From Lentzea tibetensis (lineage in GTDB: Bacteria; Actinomycetota; Actinomycetes; Mycobacteriales; Pseudonocardiaceae): 64,000 nt of DNA. Position numbers and translations under genes: made by a program. The notes under the pieces are model-generated. The model searched no databases. It was given only the letters and a program-made list of their open reading frames with translations, and was not told the origin of the DNA. The stretch is from assembly GCF_007845675.1 (NCBI RefSeq), contig NZ_VOBR01000036.1, positions 22,343 through 86,342 on the forward strand, in the 5' to 3' direction. Numbering within the stretch: position 1 is the first letter of the stretch; each line of letters opens with the position of its first letter. Below are positions 1 to 9,568 of this stretch, piece by piece.

Positions 1-2292
1 GGTGCGGCGCTGTGGGCGAACCTGGTCGGCCTGCTGCGACCGGCGTGGCGACGGTGGTTCACCGGCCAGCCCCACGTGGCCTGCGAATACACGTTCTCCG
101 ACGCCGGTGTCGCGATCCGGTTGTGGGTGCCCGGTGTCATTCCGCCCGGCCTGGTCGAGCGCGCGATCGAGGCCGCCTGGCCCGGTGCCCACACCCGCGT
201 CGGCCCCGCCCAGCCGCCACTACCCGTCGCGGACGAAGGCCGGCGCCGCCTGGTCGTCGGTGGCGAGCTGCGGCTCGCGCGGCCCGAGGCACTGCCCATC
301 CGCTCGATGTTCGACGCCGATCCGCTCCGGGCGTTGATCGGGGCGCCGATCGGGCTCGGCCGCGACGAGTACGCCTGCGTGCAGGTCCTGGCCCGCCCGG
401 TCACCGGCCGCCGTGTCCAGCATGCGCGCCGCGCCGCCCGCCGGGTCCACATCGGAGGGTCGATGCGGCTGGTCGGGTGCCTGCTGGACGCCCTCACACC
501 CGGTACGAGCCGGTCACGACGAGCAGCGACAGCGGGAACGAGGACGGGCGCGTTGCACAGCGATCCGCAGACTTCGCTGGAATTCTCCGCGCAGAACCGC
601 GCCATCGTGACCAAACAGCGCGGCAGCCAGTTCGAGACCGTCATCCGCTACGCGGTGGCGACCCTGCTGCCCACCGGCGCCGACGAGACTCAGGCCCGTC
701 AGGCTCGTGACGTCGCCCGCGGCCGGGCTCACGCACTGGCCGCGAGCTTCGCCTCTTACACCGAGCACAACCACTACACCCGCCACCGCCTCCGGCGGCC
801 CGGCCGGGTGATCGACTCCCGCCGCCTCGGGCGCGGGGACCTGCTGTCGGTCCCGGAGCTGGCCGCGATCGCGCACCTGCCCACCGACGAGGCCATCCCC
901 GGCATCCAGCGCGCCGGAGCCCGCGCCGTCGCACCCCCGCCGGGAGTCGCCACCCCAGGGCCGGAGGCCAAACCGATCGGGGTCACCGACACCGGGCACG
1001 AGCGCCCGGTCGCGCTGCGTGTCCCGGACGCCCGGCATCACCTGCACGTGATCGGCGCGACCGGCTCAGGCAAGAGCACGTTGCTGGGCAACATGATTCT
1101 GGCCGACGCCGAGGCCGGGCGCGGGATCGTGCTGATCGACCCCAAGGGCGACCTCGTCACCGACGTCCTGTCCAGACTGTCGCGCTCGGCCGCCGACCGT
1201 GTGGTGATCTTCGACGCGGACAGCAAGTCCCGGCCGCCGTGCCTGAACCCCTTGGATGGTGGGGAGACCGACCTGACGGTGGACAACCTCGTCAGCGTCT
1301 TTCGCCGGGTCTACAGCGCGTTCTGGGGGCCGCGCACCGACGACGTGATGCGCGCCGCTTGCCTCACCCTGCGCACCCAGGACGGTATCGCCACCCTCGC
1401 CGATCTGCCCAAGCTGCTGGCAGACGAGGCCTTCCGCGGCCGCGTCACCGCTGGCATCACCGACCCGGTCCTGCGGGGCTTCTGGGCTTGGTACGAGGAA
1501 CTGACCGACTCCTCCCGCTCCCAGGTCATCAGCCCACTGATGAACAAACTCCGGGCGTTCCTGCTGCGGCCGTTCGTCCGGGACGCGATCGCGGCCGGTC
1601 ACTCCACAGTGGACCTGAGTGAGGTTCTTGACGGCGGGATCTGCCTGGTGCGCATCCCCAAGGGCTCGCTTGGAGAGGAGACCACCCGGCTGATCGGGTC
1701 TCTCGTCGTCGCCCGCACCTGGCAGGCCACCACCGGCCGGGCCCGCATCCCACAGCGGCGGCGCCGCGACGCCAGCCTGGTGATCGACGAGTGCCACAAC
1801 TTCCTCAACATGCCCTACCCCATCGAGGACATGCTCGCCGAAGCCCGCGGGTTCCGCGTCAGCATGACACTGGCCCACCAGCACCTCGGCCAGCTGCCAC
1901 GGGAACTGCGCGAGGGCATGTCCACCAACGCCCGCAGCAAGATCTTCTTCAACGCCTCACCCGAAGACGCCCGCGAACTGTCCCGCCACACCGTACCCCG
2001 GCTGTCCGACCACGACCTGGCGCACCTCGGCGTCTATCACGCCGCCGTCCGGCTCGTGCTGAACGGCGAGGAAGCCCAGCCGTTCACCATGCGCACCCAA
2101 CCCTTGCCGCCCGCCATCCCCGGCCGCGCAAGGGAAATCCGCAGTGTCGCCCGCCGCGCCGCACAGGCTCGCGCCGGCGCAGCCGCCGGCACGACCATCC
2201 CGACGCCTGGCACACGACCGCCTGGCACAGCCTCGGGATCGGCTCAGCCCGTGGTGCGCCAGCGCAGCGCGGATCCACGCCGCAACGGCTGA
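1..2292 (+). CDS. TraG/VirD4-like type IV coupling ATPase (5' end outside window)
   Basis: Coupling ATPase that would present DNA-relaxase substrate to a conjugative secretion channel at the membrane. The reading frame is open from base 1, so the true start is upstream; a GTG at 76 is internal. Counting from that GTG, a Walker A motif GATGSGKST lies near residue 327 and a Walker B stretch LVIDE near residue 568, followed by an alpha-helical region typical of the TraG/TraD C-terminal domain (FRVSMTLAHQHLGQLP). The N-terminal 300 residues resemble the poorly conserved region found in actinobacterial members. It is followed at 97 bp by a replication-relaxation protein and a wall hydrolase, the usual order in actinobacterial conjugative elements. 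The family assignment is firm; the exact transfer system is inferred. Confidence 0.85.
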   Translation, partial: GAALWANLVGLLRPAWRRWFTGQPHVACEYTFSDAGVAIRLWVPGVIPPGLVERAIEAAWPGAHTRVGPAQPPLPVADEGRRRLVVGGELRLARPEALPIRSMFDADPLRALIGAPIGLGRDEYACVQVLARPVTGRRVQHARRAARRVHIGGSMRLVGCLLDALTPGTSRSRRAATAGTRTGALHSDPQTSLEFSAQNRAIVTKQRGSQFETVIRYAVATLLPTGADETQARQARDVARGRAHALAASFASYTEHNHYTRHRLRRPGRVIDSRRLGRGDLLSVPELAAIAHLPTDEAIPGIQRAGARAVAPPPGVATPGPEAKPIGVTDTGHERPVALRVPDARHHLHVIGATGSGKSTLLGNMILADAEAGRGIVLIDPKGDLVTDVLSRLSRSAADRVVIFDADSKSRPPCLNPLDGGETDLTVDNLVSVFRRVYSAFWGPRTDDVMRAACLTLRTQDGIATLADLPKLLADEAFRGRVTAGITDPVLRGFWAWYEELTDSSRSQVISPLMNKLRAFLLRPFVRDAIAAGHSTVDLSEVLDGGICLVRIPKGSLGEETTRLIGSLVVARTWQATTGRARIPQRRRRDASLVIDECHNFLNMPYPIEDMLAEARGFRVSMTLAHQHLGQLPRELREGMSTNARSKIFFNASPEDARELSRHTVPRLSDHDLAHLGVYHAAVRLVLNGEEAQPFTMRTQPLPPAIPGRAREIRSVARRAAQARAGAAAGTTIPTPGTRPPGTASGSAQPVVRQRSADPRRNG

Positions 2293-2388
2293 ACCATCCA
2301 GCCCTTCCACCGCATCGCCCCTGTCACACACCCATCTCGCCCCGGCCTGCCCCCAGGGCGGCTCAGCCAACCCTTCCGGAGGTGGACG

Positions 2389-3462
2389 ATGATCACCAAT
2401 CCCACTCGGCAGCGCGCCCTGCGCGGCCACAAACCCGCCCGCCCGACCCCGCGCGCCGCGAACACCGCCGAGCACCAGGCCGTGCTGGCGTGGCGGCTGA
2501 CCCCGCGCGACAAGTGGATAGCCCGGATGCTGTGGGAGCACCGGGTACTCACCGCGCACCAGCTCACCGCGCTGGCGTTCCCGTCGGTCCGATCCGCGCG
2601 GATGCGGTTGCGGGAGCTCTATACCTCGGGTGTCGTCGACCGATTCCAGCCGTTCGTCACTGTCGGCACCTCACCCATGCACTACGTCCTGGCACCCGCC
2701 GGGGCCGCCGTGCTCGCCGCCGAGGACGGCGTCGACGTCAAGGAGATGGGCTACCGGCACGACCGCGTCATCGGCGTCGCCCACAGCCTGCGCCTGGCCC
2801 ACACCATCGGCGTCAACGAGTGGTTCACCGCCCTGGTCGACCGCGCCCGCCACCCACGCCCCGGTGAGCAGGTGACGTTGACGGCGTGGTGGTCGGAGAC
2901 CCGGTGCGCCAAGCACTTCGGCGACCTGGTCAAACCCGACGGCTACGGCCGCTGGCACGACGGAGACCAGCAGGTCGAGTGGTTCCTGGAGTACGACTTC
3001 GGCACCGAGGTCCTGGCCAAACTCGCCGGAAAGCTGACCGGCTACGCCGCGCTGGCCCAGTCCACCGGGATCACCACCCCGCTGCTGGTCTGGCTGCCCA
3101 CCTCACGGCGCGAGACCACCGCCCGCCGGCTGCTTCAGCGGGCCTGGCGCGAGCTGGACGAGCCGCGCTCGGTCCCGGTCGCCACCGCGGCGGCCGAACT
3201 GCTCAACCCCGAGGCCGCCCACCCCAGCCCGGCCGACGAGGTCTGGCTGCCGCTCGATCTCCCCGCCGGAGGGGCGCGGCGGCGGACGCTGCCGGGGCTG
3301 CTCGACGCCTGGCCGCACGTCCCGCCGCCGATCACCACCGGCGGCGAAGCCGGTCTCGGGACGGACTCGCCGCAGCCAACATTCCCGCCGCCCTCACCGA
3401 TGCCGCCCGCCTCGACCAAGCCACGCCCGCTGCGCGGGCCGGGCCGGCTGGGGCGGTGGTGA
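2389..3462 (+). CDS. Replication-relaxation family protein
   Basis: Member of the replication-relaxation (Replic_Relax) family of plasmid and conjugative-element proteins, thought to act at the element origin. The 357-residue product has an N-terminal winged-helix region (around residues 40-110, LTPRDKWIARMLWEHRVLT and HQLTALAFPS) and a middle domain with the characteristic acidic WFLEYDFGTE stretch near residue 205. The ATG at 2389 is preceded by GGAGG at a good distance. It lies between the coupling ATPase and the transglycosylase/NlpC gene, with only 4 bp to the latter, so the three are probably cotranscribed. The proline-rich C-terminus is likely disordered. Family recognition is good; biochemical role is inferred. 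Confidence 0.8.
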   Translation: MITNPTRQRALRGHKPARPTPRAANTAEHQAVLAWRLTPRDKWIARMLWEHRVLTAHQLTALAFPSVRSARMRLRELYTSGVVDRFQPFVTVGTSPMHYVLAPAGAAVLAAEDGVDVKEMGYRHDRVIGVAHSLRLAHTIGVNEWFTALVDRARHPRPGEQVTLTAWWSETRCAKHFGDLVKPDGYGRWHDGDQQVEWFLEYDFGTEVLAKLAGKLTGYAALAQSTGITTPLLVWLPTSRRETTARRLLQRAWRELDEPRSVPVATAAAELLNPEAAHPSPADEVWLPLDLPAGGARRRTLPGLLDAWPHVPPPITTGGEAGLGTDSPQPTFPPPSPMPPASTKPRPLRGPGRLGRW

Positions 3463-3466
3463 GGCC

Positions 3467-4444
3467 GTGCCCACCAAACTCGCTGTCACCGCCGCCGCAG
3501 TGCTGCTGTTCATCCCCGTCCTGTTCGGCACGGGCGTGAAGGCCGTGGTCGAAGCGCTGTTCGGCAGCTCCCCGAACACCACTGTCGACTGCACCACACC
3601 GATCGCCGACATCCCGCCCGAGTACTGCCTGCACTACCTCAGCGCCGCCCCGAACTGCCCCGGCCTCGACTGGACCGTCCTGGCGGCCATCGGCAAGGTC
3701 GAGACCGACCACGGCCGCACCACACTGCCCGGCGTGCACGAGGGCGAGAACCACGCCGGAGCCGCGGGCCCGATGCAATTCCTGGCCCCAACCTTCGATA
3801 CCGTCATCGCCCGCCACCAGATCCCGCCGGGCGGCGCCCACCCGACCTCGCGCTACAACCCGCACGACGCCATCCACGCCGCGGCCTTCCTGCTGTGCGA
3901 CAACGGAGTACGGCGGCGCGACCTGCGGGCGGCGATCTGGGCCTACAACCACGCCGACTGGTACGTCGACATGGTCCTCGACCAGGCCGCCCACTACGCC
4001 GAGGCCGCCGCGGCCACCGGCGACTGCAACGCCATCCAGGCCCCCAACACCGCCGCCCTGACAGCGATCAACTACGCCTGCGGGCAGCGAGGCTTGCCCT
4101 ACGTCTGGGGCGGGGACGGCCCCACCGAAGGCGGATTCGACTGCAGCGGCTTGACCACGGCGGCCTACGCCGCCGCCGGAATCATGTTGCCACGCACGGC
4201 CCAGACGCAGTTCGACGCGGGCCCGCGCGTCCCCGCCGGTAAGCCGCTGCTGCCGGGCGATCTCGTCTTCTACGGCCCACCCGGCGACATCCACCACGTC
4301 GGCCTCTACATCGGCGGCGGAAAGATGATCAACGCGCCGACGTTCGGCCAACCAGTGCAGATCGACAACCACCGGTACCCCGATGACGACTACGCCGGAG
4401 CGACCCGCCCTGCGGCTTCTATTGCTGTAGGTTCCCAATATTGA
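3467..4444 (+). CDS. Lytic transglycosylase / NlpC-P60 cell-wall hydrolase
   Basis: Two-domain peptidoglycan hydrolase expected to open the wall for the conjugation channel. The GTG start gives a 325-residue protein with an N-terminal membrane anchor (residues 4-25, AVTAAAVLLFIPVLFG). A transglycosylase-like domain follows (DWTVLAAIGKVETDHG, AGPMQFLAPTF; the E of KVETDHG is the likely catalytic acid), then an NlpC/P60 domain with the nucleophile in FDCSGLT and the histidine in HHVGLYIGGG. This architecture is standard for actinobacterial and Gram-positive conjugative elements (Tn916 Orf14-like). It starts 4 bp after the replication-relaxation gene. Both domains look intact. Confidence 0.88.
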   Translation: MPTKLAVTAAAVLLFIPVLFGTGVKAVVEALFGSSPNTTVDCTTPIADIPPEYCLHYLSAAPNCPGLDWTVLAAIGKVETDHGRTTLPGVHEGENHAGAAGPMQFLAPTFDTVIARHQIPPGGAHPTSRYNPHDAIHAAAFLLCDNGVRRRDLRAAIWAYNHADWYVDMVLDQAAHYAEAAAATGDCNAIQAPNTAALTAINYACGQRGLPYVWGGDGPTEGGFDCSGLTTAAYAAAGIMLPRTAQTQFDAGPRVPAGKPLLPGDLVFYGPPGDIHHVGLYIGGGKMINAPTFGQPVQIDNHRYPDDDYAGATRPAASIAVGSQY

Positions 4445-4537
4445 TTGCGTCTTCTCAGTGATTCTGCGCCCATCTTGCGCTTGCGCAAGGTCGGTGAGAA
4501 TCGGGGTGTCAATCAGTGTCCGGGCGTGTGAAGACTC

Positions 4538-5047
4538 CTAAAGGTCCTCTCGTCGCCACCGCGGGTTACCAACGAGGACTTCAGTGAGGCCAGCGTCGCG
4601 CATGGCTCGGATACGGTGCTGGCCACCGTCGATGACGGACCGCAACTTGGCGTCCTTGCGAATCAGGATCGGGTCTTTAACGAGGCTTCTCAGCGCCTGC
4701 AACGGCCATCCGGACATCCCGTCTGCGCGGGCAGCGTCAAGTACCTGCTGACAAAGCTGGTAGTTCTCCTCGACGCCGGTCGCCTCAACTTGAGCAATCA
4801 ACCGGACCGCTGTCCTGGTGACTGCATCCCAGTCCCCACTGTGGTACCAGCAGCAGCGCCGTACGCCAGCAACGTCGGACCGCTCGCCCGGAGACGTCAC
4901 ACCAACTGCCGCGTCCCGCATGCAGTCCTCGTGCCACGGCACTTCGCGAGGCACCTGGCCCATCGGCACCAGGACATACTGAACCCAATAGATCAGCCGT
5001 CCGGTCTGCTCGGGCTCAAGCTGATCCCTCTGCTGTTCTTCGTCCAT
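4538..5047 (-). CDS. Small protein with ParB-like motif
   Basis: A 169-residue unknown. Its C-terminal third contains SVIDGGQHRIRAMRDAG, which resembles the DGxHRxxAAR core of the ParB/Srx nuclease-like fold; the preceding KDPILIRKDAK could supply the first strand. The N-terminal half has WH and CC motifs and no recognised domain. It faces the transfer genes tail to tail, 94 bp from the wall hydrolase. A partition, nuclease or element-regulatory role is possible, but the assignment rests only on the short motif. Confidence 0.55.
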   Translation of the reverse strand: MDEEQQRDQLEPEQTGRLIYWVQYVLVPMGQVPREVPWHEDCMRDAAVGVTSPGERSDVAGVRRCCWYHSGDWDAVTRTAVRLIAQVEATGVEENYQLCQQVLDAARADGMSGWPLQALRSLVKDPILIRKDAKLRSVIDGGQHRIRAMRDAGLTEVLVGNPRWRREDL

Positions 5048-5310
5048 CCACAGAGCATGCCGCTACGTGACGAACACGCGACAGATGAATACACGAGCTA
5101 GCTAGTAGAAGCTACGGCCCCGGCGGACGTGTTGCCGCAACCCGCCAGCTCAGAGACCTGCCCGTTCTCACGACACTTGCGTCGGCCGACCGTCGAGCCG
5201 CTCTACTGCGAAGGAAGCGCAGTACATTGAGACAGCTCGGGCGAAAGTCGTTGAGAAGCCGACCGAACACAAAGGTCGGAACAAGATCAAGCGCAAGGAA
5301 CGATGAGAAC

Positions 5311-5729
5311 CTACAATTGCTGCGGCATAACGGGTTCCGGCTCGCTGAGGCCCGCACCCACCATAGCGGCGAAGGGCTGACCGAGCGAGTCGACGAGCAA
5401 GATGCTCTGCGTGAACAGTGGCGATTTCATCGCGTCAGGAGCGATGATGTTGTGGTTGCTGACCAACTCGAACAGCGCGACCACCAGTGCACGGGTCGTC
5501 GCTCGGTCCGGGATGGTGGCGAAGCCCTCTACGCGGATCTCGAGTGTCCGTTGGTGAGGCAGGATGGTGATCGTGCTGTGGGTGTGGGCCGGAATGGCGT
5601 CTGGGTACGCGCGGCGGCGATGTCTGCGGACACGCGCACTGCGATGGCTTCCAAGGTGTGGCCAGGGCAGTCTCCGGCTCCCGCACCTCGTACGACCAAA
5701 CTATCCGTTGTAGGCAGGAAGTTCTGCAC
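5311..5729 (-). pseudogene. Small conserved-looking gene split by a frameshift
   Basis: A GTG at 5729 with a GAGGAGG ribosome site starts MQNFLPTTDSLVVRGAG and continues to about position 5605, where the frame ends in low-quality sequence. The neighbouring frame takes over with YPDAIPAHTHSTITILPHQ and runs to FAAMVGAGLSEPEPVMPQQL before a stop at 5311. Joined, they make a plausible protein of about 140 residues. A single-base indel near 5600-5615 therefore appears to break the gene; a sequencing error or programmed shift is also possible. Product not recognised. It sits just downstream of the RAMA-domain gene on the same strand, separated by a perfect hairpin. Confidence 0.55.
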
Positions 5730-5756
5730 CGGGTAGGCCCTCCTCGTGTGCCCTTG

Positions 5757-5782
5757 CCGGACTGCCCGCGCGGGCAGTCCGG
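5757..5782. terminator. Perfect 26-base palindrome, likely terminator hairpin
   Basis: A 13-base inverted repeat with no loop (arms ccggactgcccgc and gcgggcagtccgg). It lies 13 bp after the stop of the RAMA-domain gene and just upstream of the frameshifted small gene, as expected for a transcription terminator. There is no T-tract, so a role as a protein-binding palindrome cannot be excluded. Confidence 0.55.
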
Positions 5783-5795
5783 CGCCGCGCAGGCG

Positions 5796-6689
5796 TCAAC
5801 GCCGCCGGGGTTCGATCGGGAGCCCGCGTTGCGCTCGCAGCGCGGCCCGCAGGTCACCCAGAGCACGCCCGTCCGCTGTCCGCTTCCACGCCGTCCAGCC
5901 GTTCTGATGCCTGCCACCGAGCGCGGTAATGGCTCCGGAGGGGTTGACAAAGGTGCGACCGTCGACGAGCAGCAGTGTGCCGTCGGGCTGGATTCTGGCG
6001 GTGTGTCGGGCACCGTGACCGGGGCGGTCCCAGATGAACTCTTCGCCTGGTTGGACCAGACCGGCGGTGACCAGGTCCACGATGCCGATGTTGCCGCCCC
6101 AGCCGTGGAAGGGGCGCGCCGACGGCGGGGCCACACTGGCGTGGTGGGCGGCGACTTCCGTCGCGTCGGTGTGCAGGCTCATGACCGCTGCAGCGGTCGG
6201 CGCGACGATCCATGGCCAGCGGGCGTCCAGTGCTGGCCATTCGCCGACCCGTTGCCATCGGTTGCGATGGGCGAGCAGCATTTCCACGTCGACACGGTCG
6301 TCGCAGTCATCCTGGAACGGATCGTCGTCGGGCTCGGTCAGCACGAGTACGAGGTCACCGTCGCACAGGTGAGCGGCTGGTTGCTCGGGGAGCCAGCATC
6401 CGGCGAACAGGGCGACTTCGCCTTCCCGGTCGGGATCGGTGTCGTCGAGGACGTCCACAGCGAGCACAAGGATCGCCCAGCCCTGTTCGGGGTGAGGCAT
6501 AGGGGTGGCCGCTAAGGCCGGGGCGAGGATCATGGCATCCGGCGGAAGTCCTTCTTGCCAGAGCATCTCCGACTCCTGGTCGAGCTGTGGCGTCCCGGCG
6601 CGTGTGCCGGTTTCATCGGTCGGCAGGTCGGCGTTCGTTGCGGCAGCGGCTACCTGGTGGGGCCGGACGGCGTCGGATCCGGTGGTCAT
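5796..6689 (-). CDS. RAMA-domain-containing protein
   Basis: A 297-residue protein whose C-terminal 90 residues look like a RAMA domain (DGTLLLVDGRTFVNPSG, then GGRHQNGWTAWKR), a module associated with restriction enzymes and adenine methylases that is thought to sense modified DNA. The N-terminal two thirds are acidic and contain an aspartate-rich segment (TEPDDDPFQDDCDDRVDVE) with no recognised catalytic motif. The ATG at 6689 has an AAGGA site 8 bases upstream; the frame stays open further upstream but without a better start. Domain assignment is from pattern memory. In a mobile element, recognition of modified DNA or protection from host defence is a reasonable inference, not shown. Confidence 0.65.
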   Translation of the reverse strand: MTTGSDAVRPHQVAAAATNADLPTDETGTRAGTPQLDQESEMLWQEGLPPDAMILAPALAATPMPHPEQGWAILVLAVDVLDDTDPDREGEVALFAGCWLPEQPAAHLCDGDLVLVLTEPDDDPFQDDCDDRVDVEMLLAHRNRWQRVGEWPALDARWPWIVAPTAAAVMSLHTDATEVAAHHASVAPPSARPFHGWGGNIGIVDLVTAGLVQPGEEFIWDRPGHGARHTARIQPDGTLLLVDGRTFVNPSGAITALGGRHQNGWTAWKRTADGRALGDLRAALRAQRGLPIEPRRR

Positions 6690-7032
6690 GGTGATGTCCT
6701 TGAAGGTTGGATGGTCGGGGAACGGGGTCATCTGGTTCCGGACGTAGTGGCCGGGTGATCGACGTGTATGGACGCTTCGTGACCGCGTGGTTGTCAACGC
6801 CCATGTGCACAACCGGGCGAAGTGGACCCATGTGGCGCAACAGAATCCCTGCTCCGCGCCACCGTCTACACGAGACAGGCGTCTTGTTTGTCGAACCCGC
6901 TTGACTTCATGGGCCGAAGGAAGCGTCCATAGTCGTGTAGCCCGAACACACCGGCAGCGCACCGGGGGCCACACCGCTCCGGCCGGGGCATGACCACCCA
7001 CCACCGATCACAGAAGCGAATCGAGGGATGTC

Positions 7033-7899
7033 ATGCCCAGCAAGACCCGCACCCGCAAAACCCGCACCACCGCCAGCACGACCGGATCCCCCCGGACCCT
7101 GCAGTCGGTTCCTGAGCAGACCGCCGCCGCGAAGGTCCGCACCGACACCGAAGACAAGCTGTGGGAGGCGTTGCACGCAACCCCGAACAGCGCCGCCTCC
7201 GACCTGTCCGTCGCGGCGAAAATCGGGAAGTCGACCGCGCAGAAGATCCTCGTCAAATGGGCCGCCGACGGCAGCGTCACCCGCACCGCCGGGATCGCCG
7301 AGGGTGGTCGGCGCGCCGCCGACCTGTGGGCGATCACCGAAGTCGACACCACCCAGGCCGACCCGACCCCGGTGGACACCCCTGCGGCGGAGGACGCCGA
7401 CGCGACGGACACCACACAGGCCGCTCCGGATGTGCCCGACGCCGAGGACGCCACGGATACCGAGGGAGACTCCGTCGAGCCGACGGACACCGCAGCCGAT
7501 GAGGCACAGGCCCCGGTCGACACCGAAGTGGCCGACCCCGTGGAGGCCGAGCCCGTCGTCGCCGAGGTGACCGACCCCGCCGCCGCTGACGGCCCGGACG
7601 GCGCGACGACCGACGTCGACCCATCGACGAAAGGTGGCGCGGACGCAACGGGTGAGAAGGCAGCACGGCTGGCTCCCGGCGCGTTGCGCGGGATGGTGGA
7701 GGACTACCTGCGTGACCACCCCGGCGAGCAGTTCGGTCCCACCGCGATCGCGACCGCGCTGGGCGGGAAGTCGTCGGGCGCGGTGAGCAACGCGCTGGAC
7801 AAGCTGGTCGAGGACGGCGTGGCGACGAAGACGCTGGACAAGCCGAGGCGTTTCGCGCTCGCCGAATCCGAGCAGGAGGCTGTCTCGCCGACGAGCTAA
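7033..7899 (+). CDS. Protein with two winged-helix domains joined by an acidic linker
   Basis: A 288-residue protein. Residues 40-110 form a winged-helix-like domain (EDKLWEALHATPNSAASDLS, IGKSTAQKILVKWAADG). A long Asp/Glu/Thr/Ala-rich linker of about 100 residues follows, then a second winged helix near the C-terminus (FGPTAIATALGGKSSGAVSN). The N-terminus is strongly basic (SKTRTRKTRTT). The C-terminal domain is closely similar to the N-terminal domain of the MoxR-type ATPase encoded at 13701-14897 (RTIAAALGGRSSGAIGNALA), tying the two genes functionally. DNA binding is likely; a chromatin-like or element-regulatory role is inferred. GAGGG precedes the ATG. Confidence 0.75.
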   Translation: MPSKTRTRKTRTTASTTGSPRTLQSVPEQTAAAKVRTDTEDKLWEALHATPNSAASDLSVAAKIGKSTAQKILVKWAADGSVTRTAGIAEGGRRAADLWAITEVDTTQADPTPVDTPAAEDADATDTTQAAPDVPDAEDATDTEGDSVEPTDTAADEAQAPVDTEVADPVEAEPVVAEVTDPAAADGPDGATTDVDPSTKGGADATGEKAARLAPGALRGMVEDYLRDHPGEQFGPTAIATALGGKSSGAVSNALDKLVEDGVATKTLDKPRRFALAESEQEAVSPTS

Positions 7900-8049
7900 A
7901 GATCGACGATGTGGCGGATGTGGTTGTGTCCCAACGGAATCTCCGACACCATGGGTGAATTCAGTGAACGCCGCTGTTCGGGCATGATCAACCAAGTCGT
8001 GCCCGAACAGTGACGTTTGGAGGCCTTGGTGTCGTTACGTCCGAGCCAG

Positions 8050-9370
8050 GCAAGTGAGATCCCTGAAGAAGCCGCGCGAGTCGCGTGGCGCTGCTCTGTT
8101 CGAGTGAAACCTGTTGGTGGGGCAACAGGTGGCGTGGAATCGGGCCGATAGGAGCGACAGGCACCGGCCGAGGGGCGCGGTGCCTGACCATTTCCTGGGT
8201 CTCGAGCGGTCCAGATGGAGAACGCCCCGCGCGGTTCGGGGCAGGGGCGGGCGGAGCGGGTCGAGCTCGTCATCGGTGAGGTAGAGAACGCCATCGCGTG
8301 CGCGGCGGTGCGGGTGTGCCCGCCGACCGTCTCGGAAGTGTTGCCGTCCGGCGGCGGCGACGCCAGCGTGCGCAGCAGCGCGGTGCAGATCACGCCCGGT
8401 GCCGTAGCCGGTGGCGGGGAACGGAAGATACCGGGACGCGGGCGCGTGCCATTGCGGACGCATCGGCGATCAGCACTGCCGCCCAGGCCCTTCTGCTCCA
8501 AGGTGAGCTCAACCTCGGTACGGGTCTGGAGGTCGGCGACGGTGGCCAGCGGGTGCGGTGTCGACATCGGCATCACCGTGCTGTCAGCGCAGGTCGGTCT
8601 CGATGGTGGCGACGTCCACCGCCACCGCGTTGTAGCCGCCGATGTTCTGGGCGTTGGGATCTGCGGAGCCGGTGGCGGCGAACATCTACTGCGCGGACTG
8701 GCGGGTGTAGGTGACGGCCACGGTCTCCTGGTGGATCTCCAGCACGTTGCGGTCCTGCCCACGGACGCGGGCCTCCGCGCTCGGGGCGTTCGCGCCTTCC
8801 AGGCGCTGCCGGTTCGGGTCCGGCGGACGCAGGTCGTACACGCTGTTGGCGTGCCTGCTCGGTGAGACGCTGGTTCTTCAGCGAGGTGGCGGTGAGCCAG
8901 TCGCCCTTCGCCTCGGCCTCACGGATCTGCTCGTCCACACCAGACGGTCCACCCTGCCGCGGCCCCTGCGACGGGTCCGGGCGGCGTGGACCGTCGACAC
9001 GCGCGAGGTGGGACGCTGGGCCAGGACTGCGGCGAGGTTGGCGGCGATCGCCGCGGTGTCGATCGCACCGTCCTCGCCGAGGTAGCGGACCCAGGTCATC
9101 GAGGTTAGCGCGGCGCATCAGTGGGTCGGCCCAGCCGGACGCGGCGGCTTGGATCTCCGCGCGCACGCGGGCAGGTGCGCCATCCGCTCGCACCCGGCGA
9201 TCTACGGCACCACGTCGAACCCGCGTGCACGGTGAGGCGTCCGGCGCTGGCGGTCTCGGGTCGCCACGTAAGTCAGCCGCTCGGGCCGGCCCGAGCGCAC
9301 GCGCTTCACTCGGCGGCACTCCGGCCAGCATCGCGTGTCGGTAGCGGCGGAACGCGAAGTCCACCAGCAC
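8050..9370 (-). pseudogene. Degraded prophage head/connector gene block
   Basis: No intact gene is visible, but all three minus frames carry fragments of phage-structural-looking proteins in order. These include MTWVRYLGEDGAIDTAAIAA (near 9090), DEQIREAEAKGDWLTATSLK (near 8910), DRNVLEIHQETVAVTYTRQS (near 8720), and a head-tail-connector-like start MSTPHPLATVADLQTRTEVE continuing LTLEQKAWAAVLIADASAMA in another frame (8460-8580). A tail-end-like GVLYLTDDELDPLRPPLPR lies near 8260. Frames change repeatedly, so this is a decayed remnant. The phage origin is inferred from resemblance to small connector/capsid proteins of actinophages. The stretch 7900-8049 shows nothing recognisable. Confidence 0.5.
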
Positions 9371-9568
9371 ATCCAGCGCCGGCCCGTTGGCGGGCGAGGC
9401 CGGCTAAGACGGCGGCCACCATAGGTTCGATCAACGTTCGACCCGGTGCTTACTCAGAGTGCCCTGGTCCGGTGACGGCAGGCCGCTCGACGTGGAGGCT
9501 CCATCGTGGGGTCTGGGAACGGTGCATTCTCGGGCGCGGTGAGTAAGGTGCCGAGGCGGGAGGGACCT

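Noticed and set aside
8215-8865. 216-codon plus-strand open frame
   Set aside because: It is antisense to the phage-like fragments, Gly/Val/Arg-rich and without a ribosome site.
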